NCBI GenBank assembly: GCA_022457155.1
Contig: JAJGOT010000459.1
Coordinates: forward strand, 558,001-622,000
Length of the DNA: 64,000 nucleotides
DNA from: Cladopsammia gracilis
Taxonomy: Eukaryota > Cnidaria > Anthozoa > Scleractinia > Dendrophylliidae
Direction: 5' to 3'
The position numbers were made by a program, and so were the translations under genes. Positions 1 through 11,579 of this stretch are shown here, one piece after another. How positions within the stretch are numbered: position 1 is the stretch's first letter; every line of letters begins with the position of its first letter. The notes beneath the pieces are model-generated. The model did not search any database, was not told the DNA's origin, and was given only the letters and a program-made list of their open reading frames with translations.

Positions 1-81
1 TTCACACGCGTGCCATAGATCGATCATATGTTAAAGATCCGATCCGAGTTGATCCGTTCCGACTTTTGTACCTGCCTGTTT

Positions 82-236
82 ATTATGCTGTACAAGGTGG
101 TTCTAACTTTTGAGTTTATGAATGAAAGCCCAAAGTGTGACCATTCAAATGAAAGCTGTTGAATAGTACTTTCCTTTGGTGCTGTTTACTGTACAGTGTA
201 TATATTATGCTGTACAAGGTGGTTCTAACTTTTGAG
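82..236 (+). repeat. Approximately 89-bp dispersed tandem repeat, partial copies
   Basis: The phrase TGCTGTACAAGGTGGTTCTA followed by acttttgag occurs at about 84-113 and again at 207-236, with GTGTGACCATTCAAATGAAA between. The same family appears as two clean copies at 17304-17457, period 89. A third partial copy resumes at 435 after the inserted element. Confidence 0.6.
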
Positions 237-434
237 AGGCCCTGCCAGGGTAAATTCCGACAGGCAACATGACCCAAAAAGTAGTGACAGCACGTAAAAT
301 GAAATCGCGACAAGAGACAAATGTTCGTTCAATTTCCGACAGCAACGTGAAACATTGATAAGACACCCGCACGAGACACTTTAAAATTCAGACAAGTGAC
401 ATGGACCCCCCCCCCCCCCCCCCTGGCAGGGCCT
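237..434. mobile_element. hAT-type MITE with 8-bp target duplication
   Basis: Perfect 14-base terminal inverted repeats AGGCCCTGCCAGGG / CCCTGGCAGGGCCT flank a 198-bp non-coding body containing a poly-C run (about 405-422). CTTTTGAG sits immediately on both sides (229-236 and 435-442), an 8-bp target duplication as expected for hAT transposases. It lies in the intron before HSF exon 501. Confidence 0.85.
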
Positions 435-500
435 CTTTTGAGTCTTTGGATGAAATCCTCAAGTGTGTGCCTTATTATTAATCTAATTTAATTACAATAG

Positions 501-1020
501 ATGGCTTCCGTAAAGTGATTGGTGCTGAACAAGGAGGCTTGAGGTCAGAGAAAGATGAGTGGGAGTTTTTTAATGGGAACTTCAACAAATATCATCCTGA
601 ATTACTTGAGAATGTCAAGAGAAAGGCTACACCAGAAGAAAAGAAAGTGAAGAATGAAGATGTATCCAAAGTGCTAAATGATGTACAGGACATGAAAGGA
701 AAGCAGGATGAAATGACATCGAAGCTTGATCAGATTAAGAGGTGAGAGTTCAAAGTCAAGAAATACACTTTTTTTCATGCTTTGAGGAGGTACTATGGTG
801 AAATGGGTAGCAGATCAGATTTTGACCTGAAGATGTGTGGTTCAAGTCCTACATTCTATATTTATGTTTCCTTTTACTCTGTATGTATTGTCTCACACTA
901 CTAAGGTGTATAAATAGGTTGGAACATAACAGAATTATGTTTGGGGAAAATGGGGGGCGGGCGGTGGGGTTAATACTTATCCAATGGATAAGTATTAACA
1001 AAATCCTTTGTGTTATCCAT

Positions 1021-1057
<37 letters not shown>

Positions 1058-4000
1058 TTTTGAACAACCGGGGCCTGTAGTTGTAATACTCCAAGTTACT
1101 TAATGCTACAGAAACTAAAGCCACAATCACAGACAGTTGTAGTACAGTATGAAGAGCATTAGTGCCTCACATTCAAGCTTCATTATTTATTACCTTACAA
1201 GTCAATTTTTTTCCTTTTAAAATAAAGTGAGCTACACTTAGTGAACTACAAACAGGATGACATTTCTGCATACCATAATTTGTTATTCAAGTTGGATTTA
1301 ATTCATTGTTTTGCAAAATTAATGTTTTTCCATTTCACAATGTTCTCTTTTTCAGGGAAAATGTTACCTTGTGGCATGAACTGGGAGAACTTAGACAAAA
1401 GCATCAAAGACAACAGCAGATTGTTAATAAGGTGCATATATAAATGAGGATGAGTACTTGTATGTGTCATCCACCTTATAAATATTATGTCCGTAATCAA
1501 AAGACAACTGAGCTGTATTTTAAACTACTTAAGGATACTTATCACAAATTGAAGAAGGAATTTCTTTTTCCAGCTTTTTCAGTATCTGATGCGGCTGATG
1601 TATCAGAATGAAAAGCTTATGGCAAATAGAAAAAGGTGAGCATTTAACATAATGATTGAATCACTTGATAATGCACATGAAATAAGGTCGTAATGCTTTG
1701 ATTTCACGCTCCTTCCAATAAACACCTCCTTTCTAATAAGCACCCCCCCCCCCCCCCTTGAAGATGCTTTGCCAGAAAGCTACATTTATCTTTTCAAAGA
1801 AAATGACGTTTTAAAAGACATTGAGGTACAATAATGAATTATATTTTGACTATGTGAATTGTACAGTTTCTGTTATTGTTCATTAAAGTTCTTTTTCACA
1901 CGCGTGTTTTCGTCAAAAAAGAAATAAGCACCCTTCCCTAATAAGTGCCCACCCTTTATATTAGCACCCCAGGCACTTAAACAAATCATTACAGTACCTG
2001 TGAACTATACATGAAATGCATCAGAGTAAATACATAATAATTAAATCTATGATCACACATTTTTGTAGGTTAATGCTCCAGGACAGCACAGAGGAACATG
2101 AGTCATCCAAACGAGGACGATATGAATACAGAGATGGGTCTGGGCCTAGCAGTGGACAACCACCTCCAAGTTATACTGCTCAGCGAGTAAGTTTTCCCTC
2201 CAATAAGCTGTTAAATGTTAAGTCTTTTTATATTGGCTTGACTAGCAAGATTCTGTTGTGTCAACAGATGAATTTGTTGAGAAAGATGTAATGTTCATCG
2301 TATATCATGAGTGTGGATCTTGTAAAGAAGAAAACCTGAGATCCTAACAGGAATTGAACATGTGACCTTCCATACACCGGTCAGATGCTCTATATACCAC
2401 TGAGCTATGATAGACTTGTGGCGATCTAGGCCATTTATTAGGTTCATATAGGATCAGTAAAATAATGTCGATGGTATTGTGTGTGGTGATAAATAAAGAA
2501 AGATGGTAATTTGTTGAATGTGTTGTGTCTCGATCGAAGTGGAAATGGTTTGAGTGTTCTGGAGTTAAATCACTGTAATTAAGTAACAGAGTAAAGAGGG
2601 GAATAATGTCTTAGGCAGAGGTTCTAGTTAACCAGGGTTGAGGTGTGCTTTATGGTTTCTTTGCAAATGGCAATTGTCTGACAACTTTGTTATTTGGCAG
2701 AAGTTCTAGTTAACCAGGGTTGAGGTGTGCTTTATGGTTTCTTTGCAAATGGCAATTGTCTGACAACTTTGTTATTTGACAGAAGTTCTAGTTAACCAGG
2801 GTTGAGGTGTGCTTTATGGTTTCTTTGCAAATGGCAATTGTCTGACAACTTTGTTATTTGACAGAAGTTCTAGTTAACCAGGGTTGAGGTGTGCTTTATG
2901 GTTTCTTTGCAAATGGCAATTGTCTGACAACTTTGTTATTTGGCAGAAGTTCTAGTTAACCAGGGTTGAGGTGTGCTTTATGGTTTCTTTGCAAATGGCA
3001 ATTATCTGACAACTTTGTTAATATTTATTTTTTATATATATTTACAGTACACGTATGTGATTATCCCCTGAAACTAATGACATGATTATGTTTTGTTCTT
3101 TGCAGCCCAGCACACAGACTCTCACAATCTCTGATATTTCCAATGTTCCTACTTCAAACCTTCCTTGTGAGTGAAATTTTTATTTTGTAGTACGACTTTT
3201 ATATAAGTCACAAATATAATTTAGGAAAGTGGATTTGTAGGTAGAGCAGTTTTCAATTGAGTTTCGAAAGTAATTTCGTAATTGCTTTGGTTTTGCATTG
3301 CTACGCTTTGTGATTGGCTAAAAGATCTTGCGCCATTTTCTCAACCAATCAGAAGAAAAACCAAAACCAATCGTGACTTGCTTGCACGCGTTTTCCCGCG
3401 CTTGGCCCCGCTGTCATGTAATTGCTTCGAGCTCTGATTTGTTCAGGGATTGTTTACGACTGCTGTGATTGGTCAGAGTAATTGCTTTGGTTTTGGTTTT
3501 ATGACACTCAATTGAAAACTGCTCTATTGTTTAAAAAGCAATGATGATGGAAATGGAAAGAGATAAACTCACAACATCATTGCAATAGAGCTGTTATTTC
3601 CAAGAATTGCATATAATTAACCGTTTTGAAAAAAGAAGAAGAATGTTTTCAATCCTTTCTTTCCAGCCACAAGTGGTCCACTTATAACGAATTTAACAGA
3701 TGAAGAAACAATATCAGTTAGACCAGTTATTAGATTCCCAGAGGATTCAGGACCATCGGCATCTCAGCCAATAGTGTCCAGTCCTGTGTCGACTTCATCA
3801 GGTAAAGAACACACCATATGTAACAGAAGCTCAGTTGAATCCATACTAAAACTGCACGCAAGACCTCCACGTTGTCTACCATGCACTAGAGCTTTCATAA
3901 TAACTTCTAGTGATTCCTTGAGGGAAAAAGTACAAGCTTTCTAGTTTAGTATTCTATTTAATTAATTTGCTTGCAAGTGATATTATCTTACTGCACGAAG

Positions 4001-7000
4001 GCTCTTCCTCTACATGTACAAGGTCCATTTACTAACACACCTAATTTGCTCACCCCTTAATTAACTGAGCAAGCAGACACCATGTACCCAAACCCTGGGG
4101 GAGGGGTACTACTTGGAATTTTTGGCTGGGGTGTGCTGCATGCTTATCCAAATTCTGACCCTATTTCAGACCAAACTACACCATTTTCCATACCAATCTT
4201 AAAACCTTGCGACTAAAATCCATACCCCTTTTTAGACCTGGCTACATTTATACACTCTCATGGCTCCCTTCACACAAAAACAATAACCAATTTCAGACCA
4301 TAATGGTCAAAATCTATATCCGTTTTCAGACCTAAATGGCTAAAAAACCAGACCCTTTGGGATGGCTCAGATTTATAAAGCTTATATAGAGAAGTACCCC
4401 TCCCCCCTCCCCCCTCCCCCTCCCCCTCCCTCTCCACCCCCCCCCCCCCCACCAGAAGGGTTAATTATTTTCTTTAGTCTTACACCCCGTTGTTTACATT
4501 CGTTTCTCAGCACCATCATACCCACAAGCCTCAGTTGTACAACCGTGTGTGTCTACAGGTGTGGTCACCTTCCCAGAGGAACAGACCTCGCCACCTGTGG
4601 TTCACCCAACACACATAATGGAGCCTCAATCGTACGATGAGCATCATACTATAAGAAATGCCCCTATGAGACGGGGACTTTCCCAGGAAGATATCTCAGA
4701 GAGGTAGTGTTGTTTGATCCGCTTTCCCTATTTATCACTACAGTGATGTTATTACTGTAATGATAAATAATGCAGATCAATAGCCATAGGCAGTGTAATG
4801 AGTTTTACATTCAGATATCCAGCTTGTGCAATCCTCGCCAAGATTAAGCAGAAATGTAGCCTCCAATATGCAGATGTCCTTTGGGCCCTTCGTGATTATA
4901 TTACATGCAGGAGGTTAAACAGCCAGGGAGAGTTTTAGTAAACTATTAACTATTAACGTAGAAGAAATATTCAGATTGACTTTAAAGAAGCGATATAAGA
5001 AAGAGTTTATTTCAGAAGAAGTCTCTTTTTGAAAGTTAAAGTTTTACATTATGGTGTAAATGGAACCATGAAATTCCCAGAACCAGTAAGACCAGGATTT
5101 GTCATTTCCTGAATCATTTGACTTGTCACATCACTTACCTATTTGTTTTTTATCTCTACAACATTCATGATTTTTTTTCGCTGATGCACTTTTGTCAATT
5201 TTCTAATGCACATTTTGGCCCAGAAACAAAGGAGACAAAAGGTAAAAAAATCTTTTGGAATTCACAGGCTGTGAGATAGGCAGGACCCTATTTAAGCAAT
5301 TTATTGGAATGTTGATCATGGTAATGCTAGTTCACACCAAATTTGAAGTTGATAAATTACAGGAAGTGCCTCTGCTCTGCTCATTAAATGACTCATTACA
5401 TTTTAATTTCTGTCCTGTCATGTAACAGCAATCATGATATCTTTCAAAGAGAACTTTCTCAAGATGAAATTTTTTACAAGGTAATGTCACACAAAGCATT
5501 GTTATTATTTATCATTACCACGAAAAGGTAATGATGATAAATGATTCAATTTGTGGCATTGTAGGCAGACAGTTTATTTTAGAGCCCCTTTTAAGCATTT
5601 TTTGTCGGGCATTGGGGTAACTCTTAAATGTGGAGGCTTTTTCAGTACAGTTCATTTCAGTGAGTTGTATTAGGAAGTTTCAAAGTAATCTTCATTGAAT
5701 AATATCTAACATAAAACAACTCAATATTTCATTTATTGTTATGTGTTGTATTAGCATACAAGGTACTTTGAATAAGAACACACTTAATCCGACTACAACA
5801 CATACATAATTATGTTCACTTCCAATCACAAGTGAGCAAGCAGCGAAAATGAAACAGATTGTTACACACAAGAACAAATCCTCCCTTCTCCTGATACCTC
5901 TCTAAGTTGTTTTATGTTCATTTATCTTCCAGGTGATAAGTGTCTTTTCTCATCACCTTCTTCTTGACTAACCATTGATATTGTAAGGAGAAAGTAGGTA
6001 GTGGTCATGTGGTTGAGAGTTGAAGAAGCTTTCTTCATGTCCTAATAACCTAAAAACGTTTTTCTTTTTCCTCACCACGCTTCTTTTTTTTTCTTAAGGA
6101 ATTTTATTGGTGATCAAGTGGATTACATTTCACAGAATCTTGAGAACATCCAATATCAGCTGGCAAACCACTCTGTAATGCTGGATAATAGCTTATTTTA
6201 TGATGTATTTGGCCATGATACCCATCCAGGCCAGGTAAGATTGAGCAAGCAGTTCATTTTAATATGAGTACATTTTAAGATAACGTTTTGAACTGAGGTA
6301 AAAATTGAAGGATTTGTATGGAGTCATCAGAACATACATGTAATCATCTGATTAGCTGGAGGCAATTAGAGGGAGGTAGATAAGTGCCAATATCTCAACC
6401 CCAAATAACAATAAAATGCTGATTTTTGGTCAGCGTCATGCTCTTTCGGATATCACATTAAATCCCATAATTTCACAAATTTAGTTTTTGCGACACCATC
6501 ACTTTGGTACTCTATTCATATCAGTCAGGCCCCTAAAGGGTTTTAGGGCTCAAGGATTCTGGGCCTCCAAAAAGCGGGGCTCCGGGGCTCCAAAGCCAAA
6601 AACGGGGGGCACTTATGCCAACAAATTGGGGCTTTTCAGGGCTCTGGTGCCAATACATGGTCCAGAGGCAAATTCATTGGGCTCCGGGACTCCAAAGAAA
6701 AACGATTAGGGCTCCAGGGCTCCAGATCTCTCTCCTTCTCCCTTGCGAACTAGTGGTAGATTCTGCATGTACCGGAGCACACATTACGTAAAACAAAAGG
6801 AACAAAGAACGACAACAATACAAATGCAAAACAAGACCAAAAATACAATACCTCACAAACAATAGAAGACCATGGATACCGGTACATGCAGAAAGACCCG
6901 AACTAGTCATATAGTAAAGCCTTGACCCATGGCTTACAATAGGCTTTAAACAGTCACTATAGCTATAAATTAAATGTACTGTACAAAATCGGAACAGTGA

Positions 7001-7433
7001 CATTATTGTTTGGGAAATTTCTTGTTACACAATCAGTGATTGGTCCTTTCATTGTAGGATCCACTGGATCTGTTAGCTGACAGGGCTGCGCCAAGTCCTC
7101 TTCCCAGTGGTGTTGGTCATAACTCGTCACAAGGTAAAATTATTAATAAATGTCTTTAAGAAAAAGAAACCTAAGTTTCATTACCAGCCAAAACTTTCTA
7201 CAAGTGTTGAAACTATTTCCATTATCTCACCAGGTCATGAACTCGTGCAGTATGGCATGCAAGGGTCTGGGGATAGCAGCACCTCTTCCCAGGGACAACA
7301 GAGGTCCAGAGACCGCGAGGATCAATACGGACGAAGGGGCTGGACCCAAGTGCAGCAGCAACAACAACAACAACAGCAACAGCAACAACGACAGCAATCT
7401 GATTATGATGTTGTGCACTTTTTTAACGGTTAA
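501..7433 (+). CDS. HSF1: Heat shock transcription factor, HSF1-type (5' partial, 10 exons in model)
   Basis: Trimeric nuclear factor that binds heat shock elements. Exons: 501-741, 1356-1431, 1574-1635, 2069-2186, 3106-3166, 3667-3801, 4511-4703, 6099-6234, 7058-7133, 7234-7433 (stop TAA). Together they give 431 complete codons plus stop, all joins in phase. The first exon holds the end of the winged-helix DNA-binding domain (GFRKVIGAEQGGL, then LLENVKRK) and the start of HR-A (VLNDVQDMKGKQDEM). Exons 2-3 continue the HR-A/B coiled coil (LWHELGELRQKHQRQQQIVNK region, then LFQYLMRLMYQN); from memory, these joins fall where vertebrate HSF1 is split. Exon 6099-6234 resembles the HR-C/activation segment (VDYISQNLENIQYQL). 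The tail is Gln-rich (7354-7400) and ends DVVHFFNG. The N-terminal half of the DNA-binding domain lies left of the window. The family assignment is firm; HSF1 rather than HSF2/4 rests on overall similarity. Confidence 0.93.
966..1078. repeat. Palindromic TATCCA(N)TGGATA dispersed repeat
   Basis: Contains TTATCCAATGGATAA, ATCCATTGGATAGTG and ATCCGGTGGATAGCG in succession, each a small palindrome around TCC/GGA. Non-coding, in an HSF intron. Confidence 0.5.
2333..2412 (-). repeat. Degenerate tRNA-like sequence (tRNA pseudogene or SINE head)
   Basis: Read on the minus strand it has TAGCTCAGTGGTATATAGAGC (A-box region, shortened here: TAGCTCAGTGG) and GGTCACATGTTCAATTCC (B box GTTCAATTCC). The anticodon stem pairs poorly and the base before the anticodon is C not T, so it is not a working tRNA. 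Confidence 0.55.
2608..3019 (+). repeat. 82-bp intronic minisatellite, 5 copies
   Basis: TTCTAGTTAACCAGGG recurs at 2622, 2704, 2786, 2868 and 2950, exactly 82 bases apart. Copies are almost identical (GGCAG versus GACAG before the unit, one ATT-A-TCTG variant in the last). It lies in the HSF intron 2187-3105. Confidence 0.95.
3243..3525. mobile_element. MITE with GAGCAGTTTTCAATTGAG termini
   Basis: AGAGCAGTTTTCAATTGAG at 3243 is mirrored by CTCAATTGAAAACTGCTCT ending at 3525. The 283-bp body has subterminal AATTGCTTTGGTTTTG repeats and no coding capacity. A related fragment begins at 7802 (GAGCAGTTTTCCATTGAG) after the HSF gene. Confidence 0.75.
4092..4450. repeat. Poly-G/poly-C-ended dispersed repeat
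   Basis: Starts GGGGGAGGGGTACTACTT and ends AGTACCCCTCCCCCC plus a long C/T tract. Inside are repeated phrases of the form CCATAC..TTTCAGACC. The same phrases (CCCTATTCTAGACCAAAA) occur at about 28560-28650 and 29838-29925, also next to poly-G and poly-C ends. Unclassified family. Confidence 0.55.
5429..5480 (+). other. Possible 52-nt cassette exon of the HSF gene
   Basis: A 52-base open segment bounded by cag and gtaatg reads SNHDIFQRELSQDEIFYK if joined to the preceding HSF exon. The next exon (6099) fits in frame only when this segment is skipped, because 52 is not a multiple of three. Its LSQDE echoes LSQED in the exon before. It may be a frame-shifting alternative exon, or chance. Confidence 0.3.
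7354..7400 (+). repeat. CAG/CAA microsatellite coding polyglutamine in the HSF last exon
   Basis: A run of CAG/CAA codons with one CGA (Arg) interruption gives about 14 glutamines before SDYDVVHFFNG and the stop. Mixed CAG and CAA codons usually make such tracts more stable than pure CAG. Confidence 0.9.
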
Positions 7434-7801
7434 TCATGGCCAGTTAAAACTAGTTTTTAACTCAGTTTGGTGTAGGATTCTAGTGGTTTATAAACTTTTC
7501 TTTTAGCATTGTACTATTTTTATGACAATTGTCTGTGACAAACATCTCTTGTTATGGTTGCATCTTCTTCTTTACACCTGAAAAATTCTTGTTAAATTTT
7601 TCCCTGGTGTATAGCACCACAGAAAAGTACTCCTCGTTTGCTTTCAGTTGAATGGTTACACTGTAGGATTTCACCCACATACGCAAAATCTCCGCTAGAA
7701 CCAGAGTACACGTCTCATGGTTTGGCTCGTGAAAAGAAAAGGCCAAACTGCAAATTGCTGAGCTATCATTGTTGTTTAATTTGGACATTGGTTGGCGCGT
7801 A

Positions 7802-8030
7802 GAGCAGTTTTCCATTGAGACTAAAACCACTAGTAATGGATACAATTGATCAATGTACTCGCAAGGAGAGAGAGAGAGAGTGTAATAATTGAACCAATAA
7901 AAATTCGAAGGAAAAACTCGTGACCGATGTCAATCACGGGGAAAGTCACGTAAGCCGAATCATAATTGGTTTTGGTGTTGTTTTTAATTGGCGGAGAAAA
8001 CGTATCTTCGCTATGATTGGTTAAAGCGTG
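7802..8030. repeat. Partial MITE related to 3243-3525
   Basis: Begins with GAGCAGTTTTCCATTGAG, carries a (GA)n run near 7867 and ATTGGTTTTGGTGTTG near 7963 like the copy in the HSF intron, but no matching right terminus was found. Confidence 0.45.
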
Positions 8031-8368
8031 CTGTGCAGTTTGTGATCGTTAATACTATCAGGAAAGGAAAGTTGCTTTCTGTAAAATGGAAGAGTGCTCG
8101 ATTGTTTTTCACTTTTAAAATTTTAAAAGCATGTATGATGTTATGAAAGTTTAAAAAGAAAATAACTTCGTAAGCTAAACTGTACAAAGACAACTTCTTG
8201 GAGAAGATTAAATTGTATGTATAGCTTGTACATGTATATTCTCAGTATTAGGTACAAACAACATAAACTGTCAAGTCCAAATCAGATCAGCTTCTTATAT
8301 TCAAGTCTTAAAATTATATAATGCTTTTAATGACTGTAGGGATTTGATTTCCTATGATTAACTTGCTC

Positions 8369-8388
8369 AAAATAAAAATAAATATAAA
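8369..8388 (+). terminator. Cluster of poly(A)-signal-like AATAAA motifs after HSF
   Basis: Overlapping AATAAA hexamers lie about 940 bases past the HSF stop codon. They are candidates for the 3' end of its transcript; nearer signals were not obvious. Confidence 0.3.
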
Positions 8389-9130
8389 TAAACGTGCTAC
8401 ATTGTTTGTTTTATGTTTTATGTTTTATGATCATCATTTTGGTGATTTTTTTTTTTTTTGGGGGGGGGGGGGGGGTGGGGACGTCAAAGGGTCTGTTTTC
8501 TAATCTTGTATCCAGCTCTCCAATGACCAGTAGAAACAAGAGTAAGATCTGAGTATAAGTGAAAGGAGGAGGATACTAAGAAAAGTGCATGTTATCTGCT
8601 TGACATACTTTCAGTTTACTTGGGAAGGATTTTAAGATCAGCCTACTTCTCAACCAGGATCAACCTATCCCTACAACTGGCCTTCAAACGTAAACTGAAA
8701 GCAGGAAACATGTGCTTGGATTATCCACCTTAGGATAATCCTGGTACTAACATCATCCTCCTAGCTTCCATGAAACGAAGCCCTTAGACTCACTGCGATA
8801 TTACCCTCTGGAATATTCTCCCATTTCCGTATTGCTCTGAGAATTAGTTTCACTTTCAATTAAAACTCATTTTCATTTTCATGGTCGTGAAGCCAGGCTT
8901 GCTTTGATCACGAGGTACAAAACAACTCGGCCAATTCACTTGGGAATTTTAACAGAGTATCTATGTGTGACGTTACGAAAACTTAGAAGCGTGTGTATTA
9001 AGTCATCAGAGCATAATAGTGCCAATACCTCACGGCGACATCCCCAAATTGTAATAGGATAGTGATTTTTTGGGAAGCAGGCATTTTTTTCTTTCTGTGG
9101 TTTTCGTGACGTCATCACTTTGGTACTTAA

Positions 9131-9475
9131 TGGGAAGACCTTAGATAACAACGGTCTGGACCACCTCGGACACTTAATGAGAATTATATAACGTAATGTC
9201 GACACTTAGAATTTTATTTTCAATAAATTTTTTAAGTGTAAAAAAGAAAATCTAAAATCCCCACTCAGGACTGAACCTGTGACCTCAGCTAGTCTTAGGC
9301 TTACATAGCCTACCGTACCACTGTACCACCTAGTTTCTCGGGTTGCTTAGGCCTAAATTTAACTATATAAAATGCTAACCCCAACCTCGCTGAAAGCTAA
9401 CCAGTTACTCTGTTATGTAAGTCTCAATATTAAAGGTGTCCGAGGTGGTCCAGGCCGTTATCTAAGGTCTTCCTA
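9131..9475. mobile_element. Foldback element with an internal tRNA-like sequence
   Basis: GGAAGACCTTAGATAACAACGG...CACCTCGGACAC at 9131-9172 is mirrored by GTGTCCGAGGTGG...TTATCTAAGGTCTTCC ending near 9473. Between the arms, 9245-9340 read on the minus strand shows a tRNA-like block (AGTGGTACGGTAGGC then GAGGTCACAGGTTCAGTCC). A transcribed SINE-like core between inverted arms is plausible. Confidence 0.6.
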
Positions 9476-10031
9476 CTCAATGCGGAAAGAATGACCGGAG
9501 CTGAGCTTCCCATCTTTGCTTGCGTCTCCACCAAACTGAGAAAGCAAGAGACTGGGGACAAGTTAGTCTGTTTATCAGCTGCCAAACGCTAATTTTTATT
9601 AAACGGGAAGAACAAACAATTAATTGCATGGCCTCAGAAAAGCAGCTTAACTTAAACTGTTGTTCTGATGAATGTCTGTGGTTTTCTTGTTTCATGTCGA
9701 AACAATGTTTTAATTCCGAACGTCATATGGTTTGTATTGAAAATAGAACAATGATTATGCCTGATAAAAGTTAGCAAAAAATGCAAGATCTATGAAAGGT
9801 TTTTCTGGCGTAATTATGCAGAAAAATAAAAGTATTTTTACTTTTATCACACAACCAAAACAAATGATGTGATTGGCCCAGCAGTTTGTTTAAGGGAAAA
9901 CAACCGACTTGTTGTCATATATTATTAATAACTGTCTAAAAACAGCTTACAAGTTCCTTTGTAGCTCATTAGAACCCGGCAACAACAAGCTCGGTTTGTT
10001 ATAGTAAAAATTAAGGAAAACTTTTCAAGCA

Positions 10032-10290
10032 ATGGCTACAAAATATTACACTCGCTGGGCCGAACCTTGTACCCTGGGTAGAAAAACGTTGGATGTGAAC
10101 GCGATTGAAAGATATACGCTTAACATTCCGACTACGCCTCTAGTTTTCGGTCCAAAGCGCAGACTGACATCGGTGAAGGAAGCGGGGTTATACAATCCAT
10201 GCCTTCCAACTTTAAGAAGGATGGATATGGATGACGTGCTAGGAAAGCTGGTAGAGGATCATTCGCGCCATTCAACGCCATGTTCTAAAG
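10032..10290 (+). CDS. Alternative first exon A of the microtubule-protein-like gene
   Basis: It opens with ATG (MATKYYTRW) and ends TCTAAAG|gtgata in phase 1, matching the shared exon at 13633, to give a 265-residue product. Residues 51-72 contain SVKEAGLYNPCLPTLRRMDMD followed by a short acidic/basic stretch ending EDHSR, the same block found in first exons B and C. Alternatively it could be a separate gene copy that lost its downstream exons; no downstream exons of its own were seen before exon B. Confidence 0.6.
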
Positions 10291-10690
10291 GTGATATCAG
10301 AGTCTATACGAGTTAAAATGTATCCTCTGTATCAATATGAATTGAAAGAGTAATATGTGTTTCCATGGTAACTACTAAGTGCAATTTGCAGTGTGCCTGG
10401 AACTAGTACTCATTGTTAGTTGTTTGAAAACGTAAAAAAAAAAACCAGCTAGAGTGATTAATTTGCAAGAATCGATTTTATTCATGAGACAGGTATAACT
10501 ATTTCCCGCTCACTACTAAAAGTCATTATAAAAGGTTGTCAAGTTAAAATACCAAAATGATTTAGTTAGCACAGTTTTGAGACCGAACAACCTGTGCAGA
10601 CCACAAAAAACTGTTATGCTTGTGATTGCGTATCAAAACGATCAGTATATGCTAAAAAGCCCGCGCGCAGACGGTAAGCTAAGGAAACAG

Positions 10691-10774
10691 TAGCCTCCTA
10701 CGCAGACGTCCTTGGGGCTCGTCACGTAGGAAAGATTGCGTGACAAGCCCTAAGGACGTCTGCGCAGGAGGCTA
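10691..10774. repeat. Near-perfect hairpin (TAGCCTCCTACGCAGACGTC)
   Basis: Arms of about 35 bases separated by a short loop; left arm reads TAGCCTCC..GCAGACGTCCTT, right arm AAGGACGTCTGCGCAGGAGGCTA. It lies in the region between first exons A and B. Confidence 0.75.
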
Positions 10775-11171
10775 AGGAAACAGGAGACGTCTGTACGCAG
10801 GCTAGCAAAAAGCATGGTAGCCTGTTCACAAGCTAAGTCAGGAGCCCAAAACAGTAGGTAGTGTTTTTCGCGCACTCAGCTGATTGGCTACTGAAACTCG
10901 GGACAGTATTTGCTATGTACTTGCGTGGTATAGTACTAAAACAATTGGCGAAGAGAGGTAGATATTTACCTCGCCGCCACTATTTACCTTCTTTCGATAT
11001 TTGTTTTAAAAATATCGATATGCTACATATTTTGTCAACATGTGTGTGTTTGCTAGTGCCAGTCCTTTCACGGTTGGCTAGGTTCACACAACACACAAGA
11101 ATTTCAATAATTTGCATGATGCCTCATTGAGCAAAAGCGATACACGCATAGTTACTTTGCTCAATCGATAT

Positions 11172-11180
11172 TATAAATAA
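11172..11180 (+). promoter_or_regulatory. TATA-like box upstream of first exon B
   Basis: TATAAATAA lies about 50 bases before the ATG at 11230. That spacing would put the transcription start around 11205 and leave a short 5' UTR. No equally clear TATA box was found before exons A or C. Confidence 0.4.
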
Positions 11181-11229
11181 GGAGAGCACTCCAAATTCAC
11201 ACGGCAAAAGACAAGACGATCCTGGCAAA

Positions 11230-11479
11230 ATGTCTCGTCATCTACAGCTTGCCCTCAGCAGCCGTTACTATGACCGTCAAGGCATCAGATTTAGTCAACA
11301 CGACGCTGTGAGGCCGTACGGGACGGACTACGGTTATTCACCTCCCCGCAGAATGCTCGCTGCAGTGAAGGAAGGCATGATCCATCCCAAGCCACCCAGC
11401 TATCGAAGGATGGATCGTGATAGCACACTGTGTAAAATGCCGATTGAGCACTGTAGGAATTCCACTTCAAGATCTGCCG
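11230..11479 (+). CDS. Alternative first exon B of the microtubule-protein-like gene
   Basis: ATG (MSRHLQLAL) to GATCTGCCG|gtgaat, phase 1, compatible with the exon at 13633; the product would be 262 residues. It carries AAVKEGMIHPKPPSYRRMDRD and IEHCRNST, aligned with SVKE..LPTLRRMDMD in exon A and SVKEGLYHPMLPTFRRMDMD in exon C. It is the most diverged of the three in the LPT segment (PPS). Directly after the donor lies a short (TA)n run. Confidence 0.6.
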
Positions 11480-11579
11480 GTGAATATATATATATATACA
11501 AGTTGCCAATAGTAGCCTTTGTTATATCTACAGGAAGCTGTGAACTAAATTTATTAGCATTAAGTGTTTTATTCGGAAA

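Noticed and set aside
2333..2412. A functional tRNA gene on the minus strand
   Set aside because: Poor anticodon-stem pairing and a C where T33 should be; extra bases in the D-arm region.
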